Origin: Chromera velia | Taxonomy: Eukaryota; Sar; Chromeraceae | Direction: 5' to 3' | Assembly (NCBI GenBank): GCA_018398765.1 | Contig: JAHBMJ010001827.1 | Span: forward strand, 1-25,657 | DNA length: 25,657 bases | In this document: positions 9,341-19,570 of the stretch, piece after piece | Position numbering within the stretch: position 1 is the first letter of the stretch | Layout of the letters: the number at the start of each line of letters is the position of its first letter | The notes under the pieces: generated by a model | The model's database searches: none | What the model was told of the DNA's origin: nothing | The model's input: only the letters and a program-made list of their open reading frames with translations | Program-made: the position numbers and the translations under genes

Positions 9341-10905
9341 AGAAGAAAAGAGACTGCCTTGGGAATGATTGAGGGCAAACTTGATAAGAGAAGAATAAAG
9401 GGTAGAGGAAGCGTTGTTTGAGTCTAGAATAATTCAGAGAAAGCACCTTCTGACAATAGGGAAGCAAACATGAAAGAGAGCAAGATGAATGATTGATTAT
9501 GCATGCAAAAGAGGTGCGATTGGGATCCTGGAGCTGGTGAAGCCAGGAATGCCGGGCATCATAGCTGGAAGGCCCTTTGCCATGTAGAAAGACAAGTGGA
9601 ATGCTTCGTTCTTTCTCCTTACTCATTTCGCAGGCTACGTATTGTTAGAAATGAGATATTGCCCCGGTCTCGGGAGACCATCAGACAGAGGCAAGTAATA
9701 ACTAACAGAGAGAGGTACCGGCGTCAAGGGGATTAGAGACCTGCATGGAATGATTGACTCATTCGTAATGAACCGTAAAGTAATTAAAGAAATTCAAAGA
9801 CCCATACAGTCTGTACATTATATAGTCCGGAGAGACTATGAGTATTCGGATCAAATTCATGAAAGATCATACGATCAACCTCTCTGTATAAAGGTCAGGA
9901 GCCTTGTTGGGGGTATGGCAAAAATCAGCATGGTGAGAGAGGTGGAGGCAGGAGCATAAATTGCGTCCTGGGCTCTAATATAGCCCCCCACCAGGCAGGA
10001 AGCGACATGATCGCAAGCCCACAGCGCTGAAAATATATGCATGATGTATGAATGAGAGGCACGTGGGCGACGTCACAAACTTGGAAACATAGAGGAAGAT
10101 AAAAGAATAGAGAAACACAAACCAACCTTCAGACTCGAGCCAAACACCGGGATAGCGGTCAGCTTGTTTCTCTAAGCGTCATAAGCCTTGTTCGGATGCG
10201 GAGGGCTGGCCACCCAACGTGACATATAAAGCGATGTTTAGGGCAAATGAGACTCATACTTCCAGATTCAAGTAAAGAGATCGATTGTATATATACAGAT
10301 CGTAGTAAACGCAGTCCCAGGGAACTATATGGAGATGAACATTCTTTTTGCTCAAACCATACTCAAGGAGAAGACTCGAGAGATGACCTCAAGTAAGTGA
10401 AAAACTTATCAAGGAGTGACATCATGAGAAGAAGTGATTTAGGTTAGCTGTACTATTAATCATTAAGGTCAGTTCCCTCTCAAGAGATAGACGGATCTTT
10501 ACATGCACATATATATATATATATATATATATATACATGCATGCTTTTTCATCATTTTGAGGCAGGCCCGACGCGGCCTCGGAAAACAAATCTGCATGCA
10601 TAAAGCCGCATCCCCGGTAGACAAATTACGCAAAGTCTGATAAATTTGAAAGTCTGTCAAATTTGAAAAAGTTCGAAATTGAATATACTTTGACGGATAT
10701 ACGGTGTTGCGCAACCATTAACTCACTGAATGATTGTCAAGTTCAAGAACACAAGCATCATCCTCTGTATTCCGTACCCTCACACCTGTCATTCTCAAAG
10801 TTGCGAACACCTTCCCCTTTCAGATTCTCATCTATATTAATTCTTCCCTCTTAGCCTTCCCTTTCTGGAACAACAGTTGTTCAGCTGTACAAAGGCATCG
10901 AAAGA
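9341..10905 (+). other. Post-pol spacer of the retrotransposon
   Basis: No recognisable gene lies in these 1.5 kb. It includes a small palindrome GGTCTCGGGAGACC near 9667-9680, a TATATAAAG-like element near 10226, a (TA)n microsatellite (about 10509-10535) and a repeated AAATTTGAAAGTCTG motif near 10644-10670. A pyrimidine tract ending in TTAG at 10851-10854 resembles a 3' splice site for the next coding region. Short frames at 9503-9736 and 9750-9959 show no convincing protein features. Confidence 0.5.
10853..10854 (+). promoter_or_regulatory. Candidate 3' splice acceptor before the third coding region
   Basis: A pyrimidine-rich run TTCTTCCCTCTTAG ends here, preceded by ATATTAAT, which resembles a branch site. 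The first ATG of the downstream frame is 52 bases later. A spliced subgenomic RNA is how env-like proteins of some LTR elements are expressed. This is inference from sequence alone; I could not identify a donor. Confidence 0.3.
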
Positions 10906-12736
10906 ATGGAAGACAAGAATACAGAAACTTCTCCCAGCTCTGCTCCGCGGCCCCCGACAGAGTCTCTCTCAAGCTACGCATGGAGATCTATGGACCAAGC
11001 CAAACAGGCTAGCAGATAAGAGATGCACAAGGGACTGGGTGAGGACACCTACAACTTCATACTAGATCAAAGGGCGGAGTTGCATCAGAGATTTGAGGCC
11101 TATAAAAACTATGACATCCCAATCGGGACAGCCCATAATCCTGCAGGGTTACATACGGCGCAGTGGTGGAAATTTGCCACGAAGGTTTTCGCCCTAACGA
11201 TGAGAATGCTGATCAGGGAAGCGGGTCTCGTAGGAGCAGCCATCCTGCTCTACCACTCCTGGGTGAACGATATCGCTGTGCTGGCTTTCATATTCTCTAT
11301 TATGGCAGTGGCCTGTCCGGAATCGTGGGATGCCACGTTCAAAGCAATTAGGAATTGTCGCCTTCGCCACGAGAAAGACTTCCGCAGATATCATGAGGAA
11401 TACAAAAAGAAACGAATATGGACGGAGTATGAGATCAATTTGGGGAGAGGGGTCGTTAAGACAATTGGATTCTTAGAGTCTATGGCAGGAATCACCAAAT
11501 ACTTTGGCATTGGTGCAGTGAAAATTATGAGAGTAATCCTACAACCTTAGAACCTAGACTCCAATGCAAAATATCCAATAGCAGCATGGAATCTTGCGAC
11601 TGCTCATGCGGCATACATAAATCCTTTCTTTGTCCCGTCAGAAGAAGGATGATACAGCACTTTCACCTCGAGGAGGTTTTTAATAATTCCAGAATTAACA
11701 TACAAAGACGCATGTGCGCAAGGGCTACATGTGTGGCAAGGTCCTTTCAGACAAGGGACGTCAATCCCGGGAGGGGGGGGACCGGTTAGCAGCATTTTCG
11801 CCCGCAGAGCTCTTCCAAGTAGATAATGGAAGATACAGATTTCCAGTCCATAAAATAATGGCAGCGAATATTCGGAATGGAACCCTTCCGGACATAGAGT
11901 ATCCATTCGAACGGCTGCCACCGGCCTTCCCGATTTCAGATCCGCCGCAGTCTATCAACAATTCCCCAAGAGGACAAGAAGAACCCAAGATTGACGGAAT
12001 GCCTTTTACCGATGGGACAGACACTCATCCCAGCTCGTCCAGCAGGAAAAGACAATGCATGGGAGAGGCAGCAGATTTTCCCAGCAGACCTGCGCATAAC
12101 AACATCATGGGTGCTGCTTCATCGGGATAAACCGGCAGACAACTGCCAAATTGGTTTTTTCGCTCTCCCACCTTTCCGCTCGCAAGTGATGAAGAGGATG
12201 AACGGATAGAGACAGCAGTCCAAGGTATATCCTAGCTAACTGGGTCGTTCTCCCCTTCACTACAGAATAACGGGGATGACAGACAAGACGTATCGAGGCT
12301 CAGTCCTCTTCCCTTCCCACCTGACAATCCAGGAAGGTTCCACAGCCCCTTTCCCTTCGGCTCAAAGCCCCACAGCCCAATGCCCCACAGTTCCAGTCAG
12401 TTCTGCCACAGATTTCACAGTCCCATGTAATAAACTTCAAGCCCCAGACCTCTCAGCCCCGGACTTCTGTGGATTGACCCTCCTTTCGAAGAATATGAGC
12501 AGCAGACACTGGGTATGATGCCTTCACCTGCAGCCGGAGACTGGGTTCCAAGGTTCAGCCCGACGTTGATTCCTGGCAGCTCCCAGGGAGAAGCTCAACA
12601 AGAGGACATGGGTTAGGTGGCACCCACAGACTTCAGAGATTCTGACACACAGTCGGATTATGTTATTCTCAGAGAAGTCAACTGTGGGAACAATGGGGCG
12701 GATATGATCAATCTTACTCACTCGGAGTCTGTGTGA
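10906..12736 (+). pseudogene. Third retrotransposon coding region, unknown function, membrane-like segments
   Basis: Read through its lesions, a long frame from ATG 10906 extends to TGA 12734-12736, about 610 codons. Lesions: TAA 11017, TAG 11548, TGA 11650, a frame slip in a run of eight G at 11773-11780, TAA 12128, TAG 12233, TAA-TAA 12428-12433 and TAG 12614. The longest clean piece is 11020-11550. Around 11220-11320 there are two hydrophobic stretches (LVGAAILLYHSW and IAVLAFIFSIMAVAC), followed by a basic amphipathic part (RRYHEEYKKKRIWTEYE). The middle contains WNLATAHAAYINPFF. The last third is Pro/Ser-rich with many Pro-His pairs and an acidic end. I recognise no family. Position after pol matches env-like genes of other LTR elements, but no signal peptide or fusion motif is evident. 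It could instead be a captured host gene. Confidence 0.6.
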
Positions 12737-13208
12737 AGAAAAATGCAGAAGGAAAGAGAAGGTTGATTGTCACACATTTTGTTGTTTAGAAGGAAGGCTT
12801 TATTGATCAAATGAAGGATTATGGTGAAGAAAAAACTTTGCATTTGAGGGTATGCATAAAAAAAAAAAAAAAAAAAAAAATCGTCAGGAAAAAAGGAAAG
12901 GAGAAAAGAGAAAATAGAGATCTTTTCATAATTTTTTGTATGAGGTGCCTCCTTCGAGTTTGGAAAGGAGGCAACAACAGAGAGGGATATGTTCTGTTGA
13001 AAGAAGAGTCGCGATTTGTTGGAAGGAGCCTTAGGGTGCTGGAAGGGGATTCACTGTTCTGTTAACTGAAAGAAGTTATGGTTTGCTGTCAGATCTTCAC
13101 AGATCTTCCCCGGCAAAGCACTAAAATGTCAACACAATTTGTAGTAAACACCAACAGAATTTGTAGTAAAAAAAAAATTAAACGGTTGTGGAAAACCGTC
13201 TTAGGCAG
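12737..13208 (+). other. 3' untranslated part of the retrotransposon
   Basis: Non-coding, purine-rich. It contains a run of about 23 A at 12858-12880, a repeated AATTTGTAGTAAA motif (near 13137 and 13157) and a second copy of the LTR-junction sequence at 12982-13001. The frame spanning the A-run translates to poly-lysine and is not a gene. Confidence 0.6.
12982..13001 (+). repeat. Duplicate of the polypurine tract/LTR junction
   Basis: GAGGGATATGTTCTGTTGAA here is identical to 13209-13228, which spans the real polypurine tract and the first 12 bases of the 3' LTR. Afterwards the two sequences diverge. Confidence 0.75.
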
Positions 13209-13216
13209 GAGGGATA
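13206..13216 (+). other. Polypurine tract
   Basis: CAGGAGGGATA lies directly before the 3' LTR start at 13217. A purine-rich run of this kind primes plus-strand DNA synthesis in LTR elements. It is short and ends in TA. Confidence 0.65.
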
Positions 13217-14016
13217 TGTTCTGTTGAAGTTATAGGCAATAGAATGAAGTTAGGTTTTTAGATCGAAGGCTAGTAAGAACGATATAGACTAGTCTTATTT
13301 TGTTAGTAAATATTTAGTTATTAAATTGAGCAACAGGAATGATAGATTAAGAAGTCATGGAGAAAGATCAATCAGAATGTAAGAGTTAAGGTCTTATAGG
13401 GCTGATATACAGTAAAGGGTGTTTACCTTGATGAAAAATTGGTAGAGAATGGATGGAAATGAATTAAACACTTGGTATAAAAGAAATAAAGTCGGACAAT
13501 ATCAGAAAGCTAATAAAAGAAATAAGGTTAAAAAGCTTGAGTAAAAAAAAAGCAATATAGTTAATAAGAAAGACGGAAAATAGATTGATAGAAGGTCAAG
13601 CAATGAGTCTAATAATATACCGATACAAAGCCGATTAATCGGTTCTGTATCGGTTAAAGCAAAGTATGTCAAACTGGATACACTTTCAAAAATGAAAGTC
13701 TGTCAAACATGATACACTTACACAATTGATACACTTTCACAATTGGCAACCTTTGCAGGAAACAAGCATAAAATGTAACTTTGAAAAAAAAGAAAAGAAA
13801 GAATCGATTAAAAACTTAACCTCGGAGTAACAGAATTGAATCCCAAATCGAGTTGACTTACCTTCTGGAAGAATTGACTTGAAGCGATCTGAACCGACCT
13901 TCACTGACTTCAATAACACTGAGTGAATAATTAAAAGATATATTCAACTCCAATTCTAGTTCTATTCTTCCGTTTCGGCTTCGTTTGACCTACTGAGTCC
14001 GGAGGAGCACGGAACA
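13217..14016 (+). repeat. 3' LTR (800 bp)
   Basis: Gap-free 800-bp partner of 835-1634, with TGTT...AACA ends. TATA box at 13476-13482. Differences from the 5' LTR: 27 sites, of which 25 are transitions and two adjacent-region transversions (near 13551-13558). Confidence 0.97.
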
Positions 14017-14020
14017 CCTC

Positions 14021-14460
14021 CCTGTTTCATCTTCGCTTTCTCTTTTGTTTTTTTTCATTTATCTCTCCTTTAAATTGTCTCAATCCTGTGTACGTTTGCT
14101 CCGTTTTTCCTTCTTTCAATCCCGTCATGCAAACTCTCCACTGTGATTTTCTCTTTAGACTCGCTTCTCTCCTCCCTATAGTGACTGTCCCCTCCTCTTT
14201 CTGTATGATCCCCAAAGCTTTCTAGCCAAGCTTTTTTTACCTGCTCTCCTCCCTCCTTCTTTTTTTCTTCTCTCTCGGAGTCTTTTTTCTGTCTCTTTCT
14301 TCTCTTTTTGACTCTTCATTGGAGGAAATCCTCCACTGAAATCATGCACCTTTCTTTTCTTTCTGTTGCCATGTGAATTACTCTTTCCTTTCCAATCGCT
14401 ATACCATTGGTTTAAACCGTATAAATCTTGTGTGATGGTATGTATGCAGCTGCATTCCTT
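14021..14460. other. CT-rich non-coding DNA
   Basis: Pyrimidine-rich right flank of the retrotransposon insertion, continuing the character of the left flank (217-834), as expected if the element split one CT-rich region. No coding sequence is supported. Confidence 0.6.
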
Positions 14461-15200
14461 CCTGATTTGAAAGTTGTAGATCGATAAGCAACGACCTGCG
14501 CCAATAAGATTCGCTTTAGATGCAACCTCCAGCCTGGGATGTCATTTTTGCTTGAGGTTCACGTGTTTCTATGCACATGCATGTAAATGAAAGCTAAACT
14601 ATGCTAAAACATTTAACTTTGAAACATTTGTATCAGCTGTTGGCTTCGACGCGCGCGCGCTATATAGAGCTGGGTGTGCACAAGCTGTTTTGAAGTTAGA
14701 TCCTAGGCCGGCTTCTTTTTAAAAAATTCAATGACATGCATTTATAAAAAATAATTCAAAAATTTAATTTGTTCAGCACTTAAAGCACGGATGTGAGTCG
14801 GATCATCTGATAAAGCAGTTTTTTAGTTTTTATTACTAATTAATAGACTATTAAATATTTTGTAAAAAAAATGTTTATAATTAATTTTTAAACCATCATA
14901 AACCACTCAGTCCAGATAAATTAGATTTCAAACGAATTTAAGATTGCATGACAGTGTATTAGTTTCTACAAAATGTGCCACATTGTATATGACTGATATA
15001 GTTATATCATATTTTTTTGTAAATAATTAGTTGATGAATAAATAATGTATGATCGTCTCTTTTATTCTCAATTATATGGTATTAGGTGGAAGATTTCAAA
15101 TTTAGGCTAAAATTTAGGCTTTTTTGAATGAGTTAAGATAAAAGTCCGACTTGAGGGCAAAAGTCCACTTTTAAAGGCACAAGCCTTAGGACATAGACAA
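14461..15200. other. AT-rich intergenic DNA
   Basis: No gene seen. It includes a short (CG)n block followed by TATATAGAGC near 14650-14668, poly-A/T-rich stretches and a short direct repeat of ATTTAGGCT near 15100. Composition changes sharply from the CT-rich DNA on the left. Confidence 0.55.
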
Positions 15201-17808
15201 GCCCATACGGTCACATGCACGCATGCATTCCCATGCCGATTCATGTGTTCGCAGTCGTTTACTTTACTTTTTTTTTTATTTTTATCTTCCCCTGTTTTGT
15301 TCAGAGACTGTTACTTCTCACTCCCATTTTGCTTTCCCCTCTTTGTCTTCTTTCCTCCTGTGAGGCGCCGGCCTTGCACCAATGCGGCAAAGTCAGACGA
15401 GTGAACGCGGCTACATGGAGGCAAAAGTAAAGGACATAAACTCTCAACAACATACCCTGCATGACAAGAGTTTGTTTCAATACTGCCAGTAGAAAAAGCA
15501 GTCACAGCGAGAAGCCAGAGAAGCAAACAGCTGAAACTGAGAAAAGAAAAGGGCAGACCAATCAACCTTTTATAGAAGAACAAACAGACAGACCCAGAGG
15601 GACACATGCAGCCAACCAAAGAAGTCGTGGATCAAAAGTTTAGGCATGCACATGCACGCATACACGCTCCCACTACATCAGATCTTCACATTCGTAAACG
15701 GGATAGTATTAGAGGGCACTAGAAGGCGGTAGATTATAAAGCAGAGACGGTGCCAATGCAAAAATTCCAAAAGGGACAGACAAGCTCATTCCAACAATTC
15801 TCTACTCTTCGAACTCTTGTGCAGTCCCACCGTTTCCTTTTTATCTCATTTCTCCTTCATACTGCCTTTGTCTCCCTTGAAGCAAGACAGAAAAACAAAG
15901 TAACTCTACACCTCTGTGGCCTAAAACAAAAGACGCAGGTCGAACACCACCAACGACAAAGTGATCGAAAAGAAAGAGGTAGAACCGGCCGGCGGAAGGA
16001 AAGAGGTAGCCAACTCCGTTTTCCCACTTTGTCTCACCTTCTCTTACTCTCTCTCTCTCTCTTTCTCAGACCGGCCTGCTGAAAAGAAGTGGGCAACAGA
16101 CAGAATAGTACACCTACAACAGATCCCCTTCCAGTTCTCTTATCTGAATGCAAATAGACGGGCAGACCGAGGTTCGAACAAAATGTGAAGAGACGGAGAA
16201 ACTAGAGGACGGTAGCAAAAAGCCTCACGCACACATATGTTCACATATATTAATATGATATATTCACATCTCTTTCTCCTCTCTCTTCTATCTCACTTCC
16301 TTCCTGAAGACTGCATGCGTGTCTTTGCCTGTTGTCAACAACACCGTAGATTGATCAAACACACAAGAACAGATATCAATGAATGAACCATACCCGGTCA
16401 GACCTATCGGAGGGAGACGTCTGCCGGCACACCGTCTGGCTTTACGCAGATGCATGTGCAGAGACAGCTGGCTCCACTAAGGCTCCCATCCAGGGCTCCC
16501 ATCAACTCCCGTGCTGCAAGGGGGAGGGGCGATATCCAGAGAACCCAGAGGGCCTCCACAGCACCGGCATCGGATTCTTCCTGCAAGAAGAAGATACAGA
16601 AGGGACACAGAGACATACATGGGCTGTCCCCTCGCTTTTTCTTCTTTTTTCGTTGAACCAGACATCTCTTTAAAGATTTTTTCTCTCTTTGCTCCTCCTC
16701 TACTCATTTTCTCTCCACTTTTTTCGGTCTCTTTTTTTTAAATTAAGGAGGAAGCCAGGGATAACCCGAAACGTTTCAAAGCAGCAAAAGGAAGCAAAAA
16801 GAAGACAGCGAATGAAGGCGTCCCCTCGTGTGCTTGTGCTTTCAGCCATACGAGGGGTCTGGCTCCCAAGTCATGTGCAAAGAAGAGAAGCCGAGAGAGA
16901 AGAAAAGTTACTCTTCTAAAAGGAGCTTCAAAAGTTCCAAATGTGCGGCATATGTGGCGCTCGGCTTGCTGTTCCCCCAATCTGCCTCTTTAATGCTCAG
17001 CTTTGTAATGAGCTCACTCCAAGCACATGGCGGCGACAATCAGGCAGTCCTCTGCCCTTTTTATACGTAGCTGACGTAGGGGTAGGCAATCGAGTTGGAG
17101 TTTTTGTCGATAGAAGGACTCGATGGTCTCGTCGAGCATAAACACACTCCACGCATGTGAGTAGCTGCATAAAAGGATGGAGGAAGAGACCGGACACATT
17201 GCACACTACCCCGCTGGTCTCTTTTTCTCTCGTCTCTTCTTTCTCTCTCGTTTCATCCCCTTGCTGCTCCTTTCGACATATGAACTCTCAACTCCGGACA
17301 AAAGACGCCCCAATCACACTTAGTTGCTAGTACTTCTTATGCTCTCGGCCAGCCTCGATTCGATTCGCCCCCCCCACCTCGAAGCAACCCCCCTCTCCCC
17401 CTCTTTCCCTCCCTTTTTCCCTCCCCTTCCCTTCCTTTTTGTCTCCCGCTTTCACCCCCTCTTCCCCCTTCCCTGCTCTTCTCCCTCTCTTCCTTTTCCC
17501 CTCCCCCATAGCCCCCCTTTGCCCTTCCCTGTTAGTGCAAAATGTGCCAGTGCCGGTGAGAGACGAGACAGCAGCTGCCGTGTGCCCTACTCTGTCTCTT
17601 GGTAGGTCTGCCGCGACCCTTCTGCCTCTCTTACTGTCAAGGGCAAGCTCAATATCATTTTGTACCCCTTCCTTACTTCCCTCTCCTTCCTACTCCAGGC
17701 TTGCCGCATCAGGGTCCCAGAGCATAAAGCCTTCCCCGGCTGGCACACCGGCCGTCACTGCATTGTTCCATATGGTACGTCACCACCTGTCCCTTCTGTC
17801 TGTTTAAC
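15201..17808. other. Intergenic DNA with pyrimidine-rich blocks, no supported gene
   Basis: Reading frames here are short, overlap on both strands and have no recognisable domains. Notable pieces: an AT palindrome CATATATTAATATG near 16247-16260, a stem CCCCTCGT/ACGAGGGG near 16824-16857, and CT/C-rich blocks at 17365-17525. None behaves like a coding exon. Confidence 0.5.
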
Positions 17809-18192
17809 ATGCATGCAGAGTCTCACGTACCCAATCAAACGGCCACTCATCAAACAATCCACGCAATAGCTAGACAGCCAGAAGCAACAAGCTCACTCTT
17901 GGAAGAAAACAGCAGCATCGCAGACACATGGAGAGACGAAGGGCGTCTTCTTGTGTTTGGACACTGTTGGAGGACCAGTCCAGACAGATTCAGATACGCT
18001 GGAGGTGCTTGCGGGCCACGAAGGTGGTCAGCCTCTCGCAGACAAGCAAGCAACCAACAGCAAAAGACAAGCAAAGGTGATCAGCCGACACTCGTCCGGA
18101 AGACTGAGATAGTTGCAGAATCAAAAAACATTAGAAAAGTACTTGACTGGCCGTTTAGATTGTACTATGCTTATAGGCGGCAGTCTTGGTGA
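17809..18192 (+). CDS. Uncertain open reading frame, 127 codons
   Basis: ATG 17809 opens a frame to TGA at 18190-18192. The product is hydrophilic, with NQTATHQTIH near the start, a Gly/Arg-rich middle and a basic Lys/Arg-rich C-terminal half ending RLYYAYRRQSW. It is not low complexity, unlike its neighbours, but I recognise no family and see no promoter. It may be a chance frame. Confidence 0.2.
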   Translation: MHAESHVPNQTATHQTIHAIARQPEATSSLLEENSSIADTWRDEGRLLVFGHCWRTSPDRFRYAGGACGPRRWSASRRQASNQQQKTSKGDQPTLVRKTEIVAESKNIRKVLDWPFRLYYAYRRQSW

Positions 18193-18210
18193 ACTTAAGC
18201 TCCTTGATCG

Positions 18211-18564
18211 AAAGCCCAAGTAACACCAGGCAACGTCTCCACCACCGGCTTTGGCGACCTCCAACGATCTTCGGGCTCTCCACCCAAGGACAAAGGCAAA
18301 GTCCAGGATCGGACTCGAAGGGGATATCTGAAAGAGGGCTCCAGGCAGCTTAGGACACAAAGGGATGCTGAATTCCTCCACTCACGGTCTTTGTCTGACC
18401 GTGCCCGTATCGTTGCAATCGGCTTTTAACTGTTGTGCAAAAGGAAGATCTAATCTCCATCATAGAAGGAAAACGAGAGTCCACACTCATCGAGCTGAAC
18501 GGTCATCATAATGTTTGTCCTTCCTGTCCGGCCACCTTATGGCGTTCAGACAGAAGGTAAAGCG
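18211..18564 (+). pseudogene. Possible degraded coding remnant with CPSCP motif
   Basis: One frame open from about 18211 to TAA at 18427-18429 reads as a basic, protein-like stretch (SPPKDKGKVQDRTRRGYLKE, then SLSDRARIVAIG). A second frame continues straight after it (VVQKEDLISIIEGKRES, then VCPSCPATLW) to TAA at 18562-18564. Together they look like one gene with a frameshift near 18420, or two exons. The Cys pairs could bind zinc. No family recognised; this may be a transposon relic. Confidence 0.28.
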
Positions 18565-19103
18565 AGGACAAGAACCTTAGGAAGATCTAGAGAAGGAACG
18601 TGTGCAACACTAACTCAAGCAACACCTTATAGGTTCACGTAAGCGAGGTCTCAATCCTACTTTGACTCTTAGACTAGGAGGTTCTATTAGGCTTTGTCTT
18701 CAGACTTCTCTCAACTCCAAAGAAATCCGACTCTATAGGTTTAGCTAGAGATTCAATAACTTGAAGTTCGGCTGCTTTCAACTCAAACCTGCCGTAGGAT
18801 GTTGCTCAGACAACAGAGGCTAAACGTAGACTTGCATGCATGCGCAGAGCTTCGAATGCGACACGTACACTATCAGGTGACTGCATATACGCACGGTGGA
18901 AGAGCATGGCATCAGCACGCAGGCTCATTCAGATACAACGCATGCAAAGGTCCAGAGGGTGGTGCCACAGGGTAGGACTCCACGCAACACCTAAGCAACA
19001 CTTGTGCAACACCAAAACAACACTTATGCAACACTTGAACAACAGTTGTTTATCACCTAACATCGTCGGGCAAAAAAAAAAAAATGAAGCGAGGACGGGC
19101 TTA
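18565..19103. other. Intergenic DNA with a short GCAACAC repeat
   Basis: No supported gene. Positions about 18980-19043 contain irregular repeats of GCAACACC/GCAACACTT, with related copies near 18604 and 18626. Poly-A and poly-T runs lie at 19071-19084 and 19109-19120. Confidence 0.45.
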
Positions 19104-19371
19104 AATTATTTTTTTTTTTTCTGTGATACGCCCAGTCCAATGATCAGCATAGATCAGCATCAAATCTTTCTGACAGCTTGGCTGCTAAGACCCCCAGCGA
19201 CCTCCAGAAGAACCCTAACTTTCAGGGCTGCTTTGTCTACCAGTCACATACCCACCATAACGCATGCAGCAGTATGTATCGCACTGATCGCAGGAAAACT
19301 CAGTTCAAAACAGTGACAGATCCCAAGGAGACTCGGCCTTTTTATAAACAAAAAACGGATACTAACTGTTA
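19104..19371 (+). CDS. Possible exon or remnant, weak
   Basis: In the frame that ends at TAG 19369-19371 the translation is protein-like (SDLQKNPNFQGCFVYQSH, then RTDRRKTQFKTVTDPKETRP) from about 19130. There is no ATG at its start and an in-frame TGA lies near 19123, so it would have to be an internal exon or a fragment. No family recognised. Confidence 0.2.
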
Positions 19372-19570
19372 GTCGGGCGTAGTTGGACCTCAAAGGTATA
19401 CTTAGACTCTCTATGTTCAAATGTCTTTGCATCACAGTGTCCAACTCTGCAGAATTAGATGATCACGTCAAAATTTATAGTCGCTCTAGTTATTTTTCAC
19501 CCTCCAACTGAGTCGCTCTCTCTTCAGATCTTACCTTCAATACCGTCTTTCAGACACTAGACTAAACAAC

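Larger units (their letters stand above)
835..14016 (+). mobile_element. Complete Ty3/gypsy-type LTR retrotransposon with chromodomain (chromovirus), decayed
   Basis: Two 800-bp LTRs beginning TGTT and ending AACA enclose, in order, a primer-binding site, gag, protease, RT, RNase H, integrase, chromodomain, a minisatellite spacer, a third coding region and a polypurine tract. The element is flanked by CCTC at 831-834 and 14017-14020, a 4-bp target duplication. The order RT-RNase H-integrase places it in Ty3/gypsy (Metaviridae), and the C-terminal chromodomain makes it a chromovirus. At 13.2 kb it is much longer than the usual 5-8 kb, mostly because of about 4.5 kb after pol. In-frame stops and two frameshifts show it cannot move on its own. 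LTR divergence is 27/800 (3.4%) with no indels, so the insertion is moderately young. Confidence 0.95.

Noticed and set aside
8561-9378. Long minus-strand reading frames over the minisatellite
   Set aside because: They are Ser/Phe-rich translations of the 59-bp repeat, overlap each other in several frames and lie antisense within the retrotransposon.
2945-12616. Stops reassigned to amino acids (variant genetic code)
   Set aside because: All three stop codons appear inside coding frames. TAG falls at positions expected to be Trp (gag 3380, RNase H 6612, chromodomain 8566) and, in the 19571-20071 gene, at a position expected to be Gln. Frameshifts also occur. Decay explains this better.
10906-12736. 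Calling the third coding region an envelope gene
   Set aside because: No signal peptide, cleavage site, fusion peptide or clear C-terminal anchor is visible. Position after pol and hydrophobic segments are not enough.
12858-12880. A23 run as the tail of an inserted processed transcript
   Set aside because: No recognisable transcript precedes it and no flanking duplication is seen; a simple A-run is enough.
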